A stretch of DNA of 64,000 nt from Barrientosiimonas humi. Its GTDB lineage: Bacteria > Actinomycetota > Actinomycetes > Actinomycetales > Dermatophilaceae. The notes under the pieces were generated by a model that did not search any database, had not been told where the DNA came from, and worked only from the letters and a program-made list of their open reading frames with translations. Location of the stretch: contig NZ_VFOK01000001.1 in NCBI RefSeq assembly GCF_006716095.1, positions 1,209,375 through 1,273,374 of the forward strand, written 5' to 3'. Shown piece by piece: positions 54,295 to 63,386 of the stretch. The position numbers were made by a program, and so were the translations under genes. Numbering within the stretch: position 1 is the first letter of the stretch; every line of letters starts with the position of its first letter.

Positions 54295-55626
54295 CTAGGT
54301 CTGCGCGCGGGCCTCGCGCTCGGCGTCGGGCCGCGGCCGCGGCCGCGACGACTCCAGCCAGCTCATGACCGGCGAGGCGGTCAGCCCGTGCACCACGACC
54401 GACAGCACGATGGTGAACGCGAGGATCGACCACAGCTCGCGCTCCTCGGCGAACGGCGTCTCCCCGGCGGCGTAGGCCAGGTAGAAGATCGAGCTGACGC
54501 CGCGCACGCCGAAGAAGGCGGTGACGACGCGCTCCTTGGGGCCGAGGTTGCCGTCGATGACGAAGTCGGGGGAGCGGCTGCGGCCGAGCGCGAGCCAGGC
54601 CGTCAGGGGCCGGATCACGAAGACCAGCGCCACGCCGACCAGCGCACCGCCCAGCGTCAGGCCGCTCAGCAGACCCCGGGTGAGCGCGGCGCCGAGCAGC
54701 AGCAGGACCACCAGGGTGAGCAGCTGCTCGAGCCGCTCGACGACCTCGTGCATGTGCTCGTGGTAGGCGTGCCCGCGGTCGGCGGCGCGCATGGTCAGGG
54801 CGCAGACGAACGCCGCGACGAAGCCCCAGCCGCGCACCATCTCGCCGACGCCGTAGGACACCATCGGCGCCGCGATGATGATGATCGGGTCGCCGAGGTG
54901 GGCGGCCCGGATGCGGCGCGGGGCGCGGAAGGCGACCTTGGCCAGCAGCCAGCCCACGGCGACGCCGGCGGCGACGCCGAGCACCGTGCGGGTGATGAGC
55001 TCGTAGGAGACCCAGCGCAGCCCCCACTCCTGCACGGCGCCCTTGCTCGCGAGCAGGATGGCGGCGTAGACGAACGGGAAGGCGAGGCCGTCGTTGAGAC
55101 CGGCCTCGGAGGTGAGGGCGAAGCGCACCTCGTCCTCCTCGTCGTGCACCTCGAGGTCCTCGTCGGGGTCGGACGTGGTCGGCCCCTCGACCTGGATGTC
55201 CGCGGCCAGCACCGGGTCGGTCGGGGCGAGCGCGGAGGCGAGCAGCAGCGCGGCGGCCGGCGCGAGCCCCGCGACCCACCAGCCGAAGAGCGCGGTCGCG
55301 CCGATGGTGAGCGGCATCGCGAGCAGCAGCAGCCGCCACGTGGCGCCCCAGCGGCGCCACGTCTCGCGGGCGCGGGTGAGCGGGCGGTCCAGCGCGAGAC
55401 CGACACCGGTGAGCGCGACGATCACGCACAGCTCGGTGAGGTGGGTCAGGACGGTGCGATGGTCGACGGGGTCGAGCGAGAACGGCAGCGGCAGCAGGCC
55501 GACGAGCGCGCCCACGCCGGTCAGCACGATCGGCGCGGACACGACGTGCCGGGCCGTCGACCGGGGCAGGAGGGCACCCAGCAGCAGCGCCACCCCGAGG
55601 ACGAGGTAGACCAGGGCGGTGCTCAT
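54295..55626 (-). CDS. CPA1-type cation:proton antiporter (NhaP-like)
   Basis: A 443-residue antiporter of about twelve hydrophobic segments. The ion-binding motif is LASALAPTDPVLAADIQV and SEAGLNDGLAFPFVYAAILL, the ND pair of electroneutral NhaP exchangers. FFGVRGVSSIFYLAYAAGE is the conserved segment-10 block. An acidic insert DPDEDLEVHDEEDEV follows the first motif. ATG 55626 overlaps the esterase stop (ATGA), giving a two-gene operon. Expected role: Na+/H+ exchange and pH homeostasis. Confidence 0.9.
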   Translation of the reverse strand: MSTALVYLVLGVALLLGALLPRSTARHVVSAPIVLTGVGALVGLLPLPFSLDPVDHRTVLTHLTELCVIVALTGVGLALDRPLTRARETWRRWGATWRLLLLAMPLTIGATALFGWWVAGLAPAAALLLASALAPTDPVLAADIQVEGPTTSDPDEDLEVHDEEDEVRFALTSEAGLNDGLAFPFVYAAILLASKGAVQEWGLRWVSYELITRTVLGVAAGVAVGWLLAKVAFRAPRRIRAAHLGDPIIIIAAPMVSYGVGEMVRGWGFVAAFVCALTMRAADRGHAYHEHMHEVVERLEQLLTLVVLLLLGAALTRGLLSGLTLGGALVGVALVFVIRPLTAWLALGRSRSPDFVIDGNLGPKERVVTAFFGVRGVSSIFYLAYAAGETPFAEERELWSILAFTIVLSVVVHGLTASPVMSWLESSRPRPRPDAEREARAQT

Positions 55627-56606
55627 CGGGCGGTGCGGGCCCTCTCGAACCAGTCGCGCAGCGAGGTCGCCAGCTCGACCCTGGCCTGCTGCCCGAGCCC
55701 GCCGGTGACGCCGGGGAAGCTGGCGAACCCGTGCGGCATCCCGACGTACGTCGTCGCCCGGGTGGGCACACCCGCGTCGGCGAGGACCTGGGCGTAGTGG
55801 ACCCCCTCGTCCAGCAGCGGGTCGCACTCGGCGGTCTGCACGAGCGCGGGCGGCAGCCCCTCGTGCGAGTCGGCGAACAGCGGCGAGACGATCGGGTCGG
55901 TGGCCTCGACGCCCCCGCCGAGGTAGGCGGCGAGGAAGTAGTCCATCGCCTCGCCGGTGAGCACCGCCTCGTCGCGCCACTGCGCCGACGGGTGGCTGCG
56001 GGTGAGGTCGGTCGCGGGGTAGATGAGCCCCTGGCCGGCGACCGCCGGCCCGTCCAGGTCGCGCGCGAGGATCGACACGACGGCCGACAGGTTGCCGCCC
56101 GCGCTGTCGCCGGCGACGGCGATCGGGCCGGACGCGTCGAGCTCGGCGGGGCGCGACCCGACCCAGGTGAGCGTGTCGTACGCGTCGTGCGCCGCCTGCG
56201 GCGCCGGGTGCTGCGGCGCCTTGCGGTAGTCGGGAGCCACGACGACCGCGTCGAGCTCGTGCGCGAGGAAGCTGGTGAGCGGGTCGTAGCCGGGCGGGTT
56301 GCCCAGCACCCAGCCGCCCCCGTGGTAGTAGACGACGACCGGCGCGTCGGGGCCGGCGGCGGCGGAGCGGACCACACGGGCGCGCACCGTGCTGCCGTCG
56401 CGCATCGGCACCTGCACGGTGCTGGTGCGCACGGTCGGCTCGACCGCTCCGGTGACCAGGCTGAACGGCGGCTTCGACGGCAAGACCCGGGCCTGCTCGC
56501 GGGCCAGCTCCTCGGGCGACATGGCGGCGAGGTCTCGCCGGCGCACCCGGTCGAGCACGGTGGTGAACGCGCGCACCCGCAGCGGCATCAGGGACTTTCG
56601 GGACAT
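55623..56606 (-). CDS. Alpha/beta-hydrolase-3 esterase (HSL family)
   Basis: A 327-residue carboxylesterase. The oxyanion motif is VYYHGGGWVLGNPPGYDPLT, the nucleophile elbow AVAGDSAGGNLSAVV, the acid in ECDPLLDEGVHYAQ and the His in YVGMPHGFASFPG. This HGGGW plus GDSAGG set defines the hormone-sensitive-lipase group. ATG 56606 follows CAAACT at a 7-base gap (weak -10). First gene of the esterase-antiporter pair. Confidence 0.9.
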   Translation of the reverse strand: MSRKSLMPLRVRAFTTVLDRVRRRDLAAMSPEELAREQARVLPSKPPFSLVTGAVEPTVRTSTVQVPMRDGSTVRARVVRSAAAGPDAPVVVYYHGGGWVLGNPPGYDPLTSFLAHELDAVVVAPDYRKAPQHPAPQAAHDAYDTLTWVGSRPAELDASGPIAVAGDSAGGNLSAVVSILARDLDGPAVAGQGLIYPATDLTRSHPSAQWRDEAVLTGEAMDYFLAAYLGGGVEATDPIVSPLFADSHEGLPPALVQTAECDPLLDEGVHYAQVLADAGVPTRATTYVGMPHGFASFPGVTGGLGQQARVELATSLRDWFERARTAR

Positions 56607-56632
56607 GCTGCGAAGTTTGCCAAACCCGTGAC

Positions 56633-56679
56633 GGGCGTACGGCGGTTCATTCCTTGGGAGGAGGCGCCGCCGTACGCCC
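56633..56679 (-). terminator. 13-bp perfect inverted repeat between protease and esterase genes
   Basis: GGGCGTACGGCGG (56633-56645) and CCGCCGTACGCCC (56667-56679), loop 21 bases, 26 bp after the protease stop. There is no T tract; it could also act on the esterase leader. Confidence 0.5.
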
Positions 56680-56704
56680 GCGCGGGTGGGGCAGGACGGG
56701 TGCC

Positions 56705-57514
56705 TCAGCCGTAGATGCTGGCCACGCCCTCGCGGTCGGCCTGGGTCATGCTCAGGTCGCTCGAGGTCCCGTTGCACTGCGGGTAGTGCATGATCGACGC
56801 CGAGTCGTACGGCGTCAGCGGGCGCCAGCTGTTGTCCTCGAAGCAGGTGCCGGCCTCCGGGCGGGTGTGCTCGTGCCGGAAGCCGAGCGTGTGCCCGAGC
56901 TCGTGACCGAGCACGTTGGTCGGCGTCCAGTTCCCCGCGCCCTGGAGCTGCTCGACGTCGACGAGCACGTTGCGCTCGGGCTTGTCGCTGCTCGGGAAGA
57001 ACGCGCGCGCGATGTAGTTGGCGTTCTGCACCGGCTCCACCGAGAAGACGACGTTGTCGTTGGCGGTGGTGCAGCTGCCGTCCTGCTCGGGCTGGTAGAC
57101 GAAGTCGATGCCCGACGCCGCCTGCTCCCACAGCCCCGCTCCGCTCGCCATCGAGTCCACGATGAGCTGCTTGTCGGCGCCGAACGCGTCGCTCACGCAG
57201 TAGGTCAGCTGCCTGGCCTGGTCGGGACTCCAGACGTCGTCGTTGCCGTAGACGGTGTTGACGACCAGCTGGGTCTGCGGGCCGGTCATCGCCTCGTAGA
57301 AGTCGCGCAGCGCGGCCTTGCCCTTGATCGGCATGTCGCCGTTGACGATGTACTGCCCCTGCGGGTCCTTGGCGGTCGACCGCTCGAACTGCTCGAACGT
57401 GGGCACCTCGGAGGTGCCGGGCTGCTGCTCGGCGGAGGCCGGGCCGGTCGTGACGAGGCTGGCGGCGGTGAACGCGAGGGCGCTCAGCCCCAGGACGGTC
57501 TTGCGAGTGCGCAT
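56705..57514 (-). CDS. Secreted zinc metalloprotease (astacin-like zincin)
   Basis: A 269-residue exported protease. Signal peptide MRTRKTVLGLSALAFTAASL... with ASA cleavage near residue 28. After a ~80-residue pro/N-terminal part comes a catalytic domain with VLGHELGHTLGFRHEHTRPE (zinc His204, Glu205, His208, His214). The Met-turn is ASIMHYPQCNG (about 241-246). Six Cys suggest disulfides. The HEH-TRPE extension resembles astacins (M12A), though the fold may be a bacterial M43/M57-like variant. A GGGAG ribosome site precedes ATG 57514. Confidence 0.87.
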   Translation of the reverse strand: MRTRKTVLGLSALAFTAASLVTTGPASAEQQPGTSEVPTFEQFERSTAKDPQGQYIVNGDMPIKGKAALRDFYEAMTGPQTQLVVNTVYGNDDVWSPDQARQLTYCVSDAFGADKQLIVDSMASGAGLWEQAASGIDFVYQPEQDGSCTTANDNVVFSVEPVQNANYIARAFFPSSDKPERNVLVDVEQLQGAGNWTPTNVLGHELGHTLGFRHEHTRPEAGTCFEDNSWRPLTPYDSASIMHYPQCNGTSSDLSMTQADREGVASIYG

Positions 57515-57590
57515 CAGGTGATCTCCCGTTGGTCGGTGCGTGCGGACGGCCGGCCCGGAGCGTGTGCGGTGCGCGGGCCGACGCCCAGGA

Positions 57591-57596
57591 ACGCTA
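57591..57596 (-). promoter_or_regulatory. Probable -10 of the zinc protease gene
   Basis: TAGCGT (minus strand), 77 bases before ATG 57514. Hexamer and leader length resemble those of the two anchored secreted proteins. Confidence 0.4.
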
Positions 57597-57711
57597 GGGA
57601 CCGGCACGGCAACGCCGGTTGCGCACGAGGTCTGGGGTTGGGCAGGGCCGCCCCAAGTTCCGGCAAAGAAGACCAGGTCCGGGCCAGGTCGGGTCACGCG
57701 GCGCGGCCGCC

Positions 57712-57717
57712 TAGGGT
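57712..57717 (+). promoter_or_regulatory. Leaderless -10 box of dop
   Basis: TAGGGT ends 6 bases before ATG 57724. Confidence 0.55.
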
Positions 57718-57723
57718 GTCGGC

Positions 57724-59241
57724 ATGACGGTGCGTCGGGTGATGGGGATCGAGACGGAGTACGGCATCTCGGTGCCGGGCAGCCCCGACGCGAACCCGAT
57801 GGTCCAGTCGGGTCGGGTCGTGACGGCGTACGCCCACGAGGTCGGCCTGCGCGCGGCGCGCGCCGGCTGGGACTACGAGGACGAGCACCCGCTCAGCGAC
57901 GCCCGCGGCTTCGACGTCGCGCGCGAGAGCGCCGACCCGAGCCAGCTCACCGACGAGGAGGACCCGACCCTCGCCAACGTGGTGCTGACCAACGGGGCCC
58001 GGCTCTACGTCGACCACGCCCACCCGGAGTACTCCTCGCCCGAGGTCATGACGCCGCGCGACGCGGTGCGCTGGGACCGGGCGGGGGAGCTGGTGATGCG
58101 CGAGGCCGTCCGTCTGCTCAGCGGGCCGGGCGCCGCCGGGGTCAACCTCTACAAGAACAACACCGACGGCAAGGGCGCCTCCTACGGCACCCACGAGAAC
58201 TACCTGATGAGCCGGGCGACGCCGTTCCAGGACATCGTCAAGCACCTCACGCCGTTCTTCGTCGTGCGCCAGCTGATGTGCGGCTCGGGGCGCGTCGGGA
58301 TCGGCGGCGAGTCGACCCGGCCGGGCTTCCAGCTGGCGCAGCGCTCGGACTTCTTCGAGGTCGAGGTCGGCCTCGAGACCACGCTGAAGCGCCCGATCAT
58401 CAACACCCGCGACGAGCCGCACGCCGTCGCCGACCGATACCGTCGGCTGCACGTGATCCTCGGCGACGCCAACCACTGCGACGTGGCCAACCTGCTCAAG
58501 CTCGGCACGACCAGCCTGGTGCTCGGGATGATCGAGGCGGGCGCGATCGACACCGACCTCACCCTGGCGCAGCCGGTCAGCACGCTGCGCGAGATCAGCC
58601 ACGACCCGACCCTGCAGGTGCCCGTACGTCTGGCGTCGGGCCGGGAGATGACCTCCGTCCAGCTGTTGTGGACCTACTTCGAGCTGGCCTCCGCCTGGCT
58701 GGAGCGCACCTACGGCGGGCAGCCGCCCGACGACGACACCGCCGAGGTGATGCGGCGCTGGGAGCAGGTGCTCACCGGCCTGGAGCGCGACCCGATGAGC
58801 CTGCACCGCGAGCTGGACTGGGTCGCCAAGCTGCGCCTGCTGCGCGGCTACGCCGACCGCGGCGGGCTGGAGTGGACCGACCCGCGGCTGCGCGCCATCG
58901 ACATCCAGTGGTCCGACGTGCGCGAGGACAAGGGGCTGTTCAACCGGCTGCTGGCCGCGGGCAAGGTCGAGCGGCTGGTCGACGAGGACGCCGTGCGCGC
59001 CGCCGTGCAGGACCCGCCGGAGGACACCCGCGCCTACTTCCGGGGGACCTGCCTGTCGCGCTTCCCCGACGAGGTCGCGGCCGCGTCGTGGGACTCGATC
59101 ATCTTCGACGTCGCCGGCCAGCAGAGCCTGCAGCGGGTGCCGATGCTCGAGCCCGAGCGCGGCACCAAGGCCGGGGTCGGCCCGCTGCTCGACGCCGCCA
59201 CCGACGCGGCGGACCTGCTGCGCCGGTTGGCGGTCCCTTAG
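57724..59241 (+). CDS. dop: Pup deamidase/depupylase Dop
   Basis: A 505-residue glutamine-synthetase-like enzyme that deamidates the C-terminal Gln of Pup and removes Pup from substrates. The nucleotide/metal opening is [16 protein letters not shown]. Further family blocks are [18 protein letters not shown], the [20 protein letters not shown] Asn-rich loop, [15 protein letters not shown], and [20 protein letters not shown]. The encoded Pup ends in Gln, so Dop is needed for its activation. Start of the dop-pup-prcB-prcA run. Confidence 0.97.
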   Translation: MTVRRVMGIETEYGISVPGSPDANPMVQSGRVVTAYAHEVGLRAARAGWDYEDEHPLSDARGFDVARESADPSQLTDEEDPTLANVVLTNGARLYVDHAHPEYSSPEVMTPRDAVRWDRAGELVMREAVRLLSGPGAAGVNLYKNNTDGKGASYGTHENYLMSRATPFQDIVKHLTPFFVVRQLMCGSGRVGIGGESTRPGFQLAQRSDFFEVEVGLETTLKRPIINTRDEPHAVADRYRRLHVILGDANHCDVANLLKLGTTSLVLGMIEAGAIDTDLTLAQPVSTLREISHDPTLQVPVRLASGREMTSVQLLWTYFELASAWLERTYGGQPPDDDTAEVMRRWEQVLTGLERDPMSLHRELDWVAKLRLLRGYADRGGLEWTDPRLRAIDIQWSDVREDKGLFNRLLAAGKVERLVDEDAVRAAVQDPPEDTRAYFRGTCLSRFPDEVAAASWDSIIFDVAGQQSLQRVPMLEPERGTKAGVGPLLDAATDAADLLRRLAVP

Positions 59242-59244
59242 GGT
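59239..59244 (+). promoter_or_regulatory. Possible internal promoter for pup-prcBA, fused to the dop stop
   Basis: TAGGGT contains the dop TAG stop and would give a leader of about 25 bases carrying AAGGAGG before pup. Confidence 0.35.
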
Positions 59245-59274
59245 TGCGGGGAGAGCCCAGCCAAGGAGGCAGCC

Positions 59275-59475
59275 ATGTCGACCCAGGACCACAAGAGCCC
59301 GCAGCGGCGTGACGGTCGCCCCGACGGAGACGACGCGCCCGACGCCGTCCCCACCGCCCCGACATCCCAGGTCAAGGACGAAGAGACGGATTCCATGCTC
59401 GACGAGATCGACTCGGTGCTGGAGTCCAACGCCGAGGAGTTCGTGCGCGGCTTCGTGCAGAAGGGTGGCCAGTGA
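59275..59475 (+). CDS. pup: Prokaryotic ubiquitin-like protein Pup
   Basis: A 66-residue intrinsically disordered modifier. The helix-forming, Mpa-binding part is [20 protein letters not shown] and the end is FVQKGGQ. The terminal Gln is the form that Dop converts to Glu before PafA attaches it to lysines. AAGGAGG lies 6 bases before the ATG. The prcB start overlaps its stop (GTGA). Confidence 0.98.
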   Translation: MSTQDHKSPQRRDGRPDGDDAPDAVPTAPTSQVKDEETDSMLDEIDSVLESNAEEFVRGFVQKGGQ

Positions 59476-60305
59476 GCCGAGGCGAGGCCGACGACGCGCG
59501 GCTGCCCGCGGCGTTCCTGCGCTCGGGCAGCTCCTCGTTCAGCGAGTTCCTGACCTCCCACGCCCCCCACCTGGTGCCCTCCGCACGCCAGCTCCCGCCC
59601 GGCGCGACCATCGACGCGCCGCACGGCACCACGATCGTGGCCGCGACCTTCGCCGGCGGCGTGCTGCTCGCCGGTGACCGACGCGCCACCATGGGCAACG
59701 TCATCGCCAACCGGGACATGCAGAAGGTCTTCACGACCGACGAGTACTCCGCGGTCGGCATCGCCGGCACGGCCGGCATCGCCATCGAGCTGGTCAAGCT
59801 GTTCCAGGTCGAGCTGGAGCACTACGAGAAGATCGAGGGCGCGCTGCTCTCGCTCGAGGGCAAGGCCAACCGGCTCGCGACGATGATCCGCGGCAACCTG
59901 GGCATGGCCATGCAGGGCCTCGCGGTCGTACCGCTCTTCGCCGGGTTCGACCTCGACACCGGCACCGGCCGGATCTTCTCCTACGACGTCACCGGCGGCT
60001 GCTACGAGGAGCACGGCCACCACAGCGTCGGCTCCGGCTCGTTCTTCGCCCGCGGCTCGATGAAGAAGCTCTGGCAGCCCGACCACGACGAGACCCCGGC
60101 CGTGCACACGGTGCTCGAGGCGCTCTACGACGCGGCCGACGACGACTCCGCGACCGGCGGACCCGACCTGACCCGGCGGATCTGGCCGACCGTCGCGGTG
60201 CTCGACGCCTCGGGCGCGCGGTTCCTGCCCGAGGATGACCTCGCCCGCAAGGTCGAGCAGGTGCTCGCCGGCCGCCGCGGCGACCCAGGGGGTGCAGTGC
60301 GATGA
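59472..60305 (+). CDS. prcB: 20S proteasome beta subunit PrcB
   Basis: A 277-residue catalytic subunit. A 52-residue propeptide ends at PHG, and self-cleavage exposes Thr53 ([10 protein letters not shown]), the nucleophile. The catalytic Asp/Lys set is in [34 protein letters not shown] then EHYEKIEG is typical. Beta rings sit between PrcA rings in the barrel. The GTG start overlaps pup, and the prcA ATG overlaps its stop, so the trio is translationally linked. Confidence 0.98.
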   Translation: MSRGEADDARLPAAFLRSGSSSFSEFLTSHAPHLVPSARQLPPGATIDAPHGTTIVAATFAGGVLLAGDRRATMGNVIANRDMQKVFTTDEYSAVGIAGTAGIAIELVKLFQVELEHYEKIEGALLSLEGKANRLATMIRGNLGMAMQGLAVVPLFAGFDLDTGTGRIFSYDVTGGCYEEHGHHSVGSGSFFARGSMKKLWQPDHDETPAVHTVLEALYDAADDDSATGGPDLTRRIWPTVAVLDASGARFLPEDDLARKVEQVLAGRRGDPGGAVR

Positions 60306-61201
60306 CCATGCCGTTCTACGTCTCGCCCGAGCAGCTGATGAAGGACCGGGCCGACTTCGCGCGCAAGGGCATCGCGCGCGGACGCTCGGTCGTCGTGCTG
60401 GCCTACGACGGCGGCATCGCGTTCGTCGCCGAGAACCCCTCGCGCGCGCTGCACAAGATCTCCGAGATCTACGACCGCATCGCCTTCGCGGCGGTGGGCA
60501 AGTACAACGAGTACGAGAACCTGCGCGTCGCCGGCGTCCGCTACGCCGACCTGCGCGGCTACTCCTACGACCGCAGCGACGTCACCGCGCGCGGGCTGGC
60601 CAACGCCTACGCCCAGACGCTCGGCGCGATCTTCACCCAGGAGCAGAAGCCCTACGAGGTCGAGATCGTCGTCGCCCAGGTGGGGGAGCGGCCCGAGCAG
60701 GACCAGATCTACCGGCTCACCTACGACGGCTCGGTCGCGTTCGAGACCGGCTTCGTCGCGATGGGCGGCGGCGGCGAGCAGATCACCGCCGCGCTCAAGG
60801 AGCGCTGGGCCCCCGACTCCGACCTGGAGACGGTGCTGCGGCTCGCGGTCGAGGTGCTCGGCCAGGCGGCGCAGGAGGGTGAGCAGGACCGGCAGATCAG
60901 CCCCGACCAGCTCGAGGTGGCCGTGCTCGACCGGCACCGCGAGCGGCGCACCTTCCGGCGCATCGGCGAGCCGCTGCTGTCGGCGCTGCTGTCCAGCGAC
61001 GACCCGACCCACGACGTGCCCCAGCAGGACGACCCCGAGCCGGGCGCCCACGACACGCTCACCGGTCGCACCGACGATGCCGCGGGGCCTGAGGCCTCCG
61101 ACGCGGCGCAGCGCACCGGCGACGACCAGCGCGACACCACGAATCCGCAGACGCAGCAGAGCGATTCGGTCAGCACCGAACCGTCGTCCGACGACTCCTG
61201 A
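60302..61201 (+). CDS. prcA: 20S proteasome alpha subunit PrcA with a long acidic tail
   Basis: A 299-residue gating subunit. The N-terminal gate is [20 protein letters not shown], followed by [40 protein letters not shown], and [20 protein letters not shown]. The fold ends near residue 230 ([18 protein letters not shown]). The remaining ~65 residues are a disordered Asp/Gln/Ser/Thr tail, longer than the usual short tail of this family (about 240-265 residues), with relaxed codon use near its end. Confidence 0.97.
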   Translation: MTMPFYVSPEQLMKDRADFARKGIARGRSVVVLAYDGGIAFVAENPSRALHKISEIYDRIAFAAVGKYNEYENLRVAGVRYADLRGYSYDRSDVTARGLANAYAQTLGAIFTQEQKPYEVEIVVAQVGERPEQDQIYRLTYDGSVAFETGFVAMGGGGEQITAALKERWAPDSDLETVLRLAVEVLGQAAQEGEQDRQISPDQLEVAVLDRHRERRTFRRIGEPLLSALLSSDDPTHDVPQQDDPEPGAHDTLTGRTDDAAGPEASDAAQRTGDDQRDTTNPQTQQSDSVSTEPSSDDS

Positions 61202-61221
61202 GCCGGCGCTCCGGCGCCGGC
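61202..61221 (+). terminator. Hairpin immediately after prcA
   Basis: GCCGGCGC and GCGCCGGC form a perfect 8-bp stem with loop TCCG, starting at the base after the stop codon. There is no T tract. Confidence 0.5.
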
Positions 61222-61289
61222 CCGGCGACGGTCGTACGTCGGGGGCCGGCGGCCCCGTCGCCCGCCCGCGCGGAACATCGGAAGTCGAA

Positions 61290-63386
61290 GTGACGTTGTC
61301 GGTGCTGCGCGGCATACTGCGCACGGCGCTTCGCGACCCGCTCCGTCACGCGGTCGACGACGCCTGGGCGATGCGTGGGCGACCACGTCGGAAGGGGTTG
61401 GCAGAGGGGATGCGGGAGTCGATGGGTGTCACGCCGGAGGAAACCTCGGTCCGATCCGGCGTGCAGGTGCCCCGGCTCCGTCCGGCGCCCAGGCTGGCGC
61501 CACCCGGCAAGCGGCAGAACCGAGCGACCGCGCTGCTGCGGCTGCCGCGATACCTCGGCCCGTACAGGGCCCGCTGGTTCACCATGCTGGTCTTCTCGGT
61601 GCTGGTCGTGGCCACCAGCATCGTCATCCCGTTGGTCACCCGCGCCGTCATCGACGGCCCGATCGCCGAGCGTGACCAGCGCGGCCTGCTGATCCTCGGC
61701 ACCGTCGCCCTCGCGCTCGGGGTGCTCGAGGCGGTCTTCTGGTTCATCCGGCGCTGGGTGGTCGCCCGCGCCACGCTCGGGGTCGAGGCCGACCTGCGCA
61801 AGGACCTCTACGCCCAGATGCAGCTGCTGCCGATGGGCTTCCACAGCAACTGGCAGTCCGGCCAGCTGCTGTCGCGAATCATGACCGACCTCAGCATGAT
61901 TCGCCGGTTCCTCGGGTTCGGCCTGGTCTTCCTGATCCTCAACTTCCTGCAGATCGTGGTCGTGACCGGGCTGCTGCTCGCGATGTACTGGCCGCTCGGG
62001 CTCGTCGTGCTGGTCTCGACCGTGCCGATCGTCGTGACGGTGCTGCGCAACCAGACGGAATACACCCGCCTGTCGCGACTGTCGCAGGACCAGACCGGCG
62101 ACGTCGCGAGCACCGTCGAGGAGAGCGCGCTCGGGCTGCGCGTCATCAAGGCGTTCGGCCGCGACGAGCACGCCTACGGCACGTTCGACCGGCGGGCGCG
62201 CACCCTGTTCGACACCCAGATCGACAAGGTCAACCTCAAGGCGCGCTTCTGGACGCTGCTGGAGATCATCCCCAACGCGACCCTGATCATCGTGCTCGGG
62301 CTGGGCGCGGTCGCCGTGGGTCAGGGCCGGGTCACGCTCGGCACCCTGGTCGCCTTCATCACGATGATGCTCTCGCTGGTCTGGCCGATCTCCTCGCTGG
62401 GCTTCCTGCTGTCGATGACCCAGGAGTCGATGACCGCGGCCGACCGCATCGTGCAGGTCTTCGACGAGGAGCGCACCATCGACGACGGCGACCGCGAGCT
62501 CGCCGCGCCGCAGGGCCACCTGCGCCTGGAGAACGTCGGGTTCCGCTTCCCCGACGCACGGCCCGACGAGTGGACGCTGCGCGGGGTCGACCTCGACCTG
62601 CAGCCCGGCGAGACGGTCGCGCTCGTCGGCGCGACCGGGTCGGGCAAGTCGCTGCTCACCGCGCTCGTGCCGCGCCTGTACGACGTCACCGAGGGGCGCA
62701 TCCTGCTCGACGGCGTCGACATCCGCGACCTGACGCTGCCCTCGCTGCGCAGCGCTGTCGCCACCGCGTTCGAGGACCCGACGCTGTTCTCGATGTCGGT
62801 GCGCGAGAACCTCACGCTCGGCCGGCCCGACGCCACCGACGCCGAGGTCGAGCAGGCGATCGAGGTCGCCCAGGCCCACTTCGTGCACGAGCTGCCGTAC
62901 GGCCTCGACACCCGCATCGGCGAGCAGGGCATGAGCCTGTCCGGCGGTCAGCGGCAGCGGCTCTCGCTGGCCCGCGCGGTGCTCGCCCAGCCGGCCGTCA
63001 TCGTGCTCGACGACACCCTGTCGGCGCTCGACGTGCACACCGAGGCGCTGGTCGAGGCCTCGCTGCGCAGCGTGCTCGCGCACGTCACCGGCATCGTCGT
63101 CGCCCACCGCGCCTCCACCGTGCTGCTCGCCGACAAGGTCGCGCTGCTCGAGCGCGGCACGATCACCCACGTCGGCACGCACGCCGAGCTGCTCGCGACG
63201 GTCCCGGCCTATCGCCACCTGCTGGCCGCAGACGGTGACGAGCGACCAGCCGAGGGCGCTGGCTGGCACGACCACGAGGGCGACACCCGCGCCGCGGTCG
63301 AGCGGTCCGTCGACCGGGCCGTCCGCGACGACGAGGGCGACGCCGCGGCCGACGTCGACTGCGACCTCGAGGAGCTGCGCCGATGA
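61290..63386 (+). CDS. ABC exporter half-transporter (permease-ATPase), first of a pair
   Basis: About 698 residues. The TM region begins YLGPYRARWFTMLVFSVLVV and has six hydrophobic segments. The ATPase has Walker A LVGATGSGKSLL, a Q-loop region replaced by TAFEDPTLFSMSVRENL (Glu for the usual Gln), signature MSLSGGQRQRLSLARAVL and Walker B VIVLDDTLSALD, where the catalytic Glu is Asp. This degenerate site fits heterodimeric exporters like Rv1273c/Rv1272c. The start is uncertain: GTG 61290 has GGAAG upstream; ATGs at 61371, 61410 and 61422 are alternatives. Confidence 0.85.
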   Translation: MTLSVLRGILRTALRDPLRHAVDDAWAMRGRPRRKGLAEGMRESMGVTPEETSVRSGVQVPRLRPAPRLAPPGKRQNRATALLRLPRYLGPYRARWFTMLVFSVLVVATSIVIPLVTRAVIDGPIAERDQRGLLILGTVALALGVLEAVFWFIRRWVVARATLGVEADLRKDLYAQMQLLPMGFHSNWQSGQLLSRIMTDLSMIRRFLGFGLVFLILNFLQIVVVTGLLLAMYWPLGLVVLVSTVPIVVTVLRNQTEYTRLSRLSQDQTGDVASTVEESALGLRVIKAFGRDEHAYGTFDRRARTLFDTQIDKVNLKARFWTLLEIIPNATLIIVLGLGAVAVGQGRVTLGTLVAFITMMLSLVWPISSLGFLLSMTQESMTAADRIVQVFDEERTIDDGDRELAAPQGHLRLENVGFRFPDARPDEWTLRGVDLDLQPGETVALVGATGSGKSLLTALVPRLYDVTEGRILLDGVDIRDLTLPSLRSAVATAFEDPTLFSMSVRENLTLGRPDATDAEVEQAIEVAQAHFVHELPYGLDTRIGEQGMSLSGGQRQRLSLARAVLAQPAVIVLDDTLSALDVHTEALVEASLRSVLAHVTGIVVAHRASTVLLADKVALLERGTITHVGTHAELLATVPAYRHLLAADGDERPAEGAGWHDHEGDTRAAVERSVDRAVRDDEGDAAADVDCDLEELRR

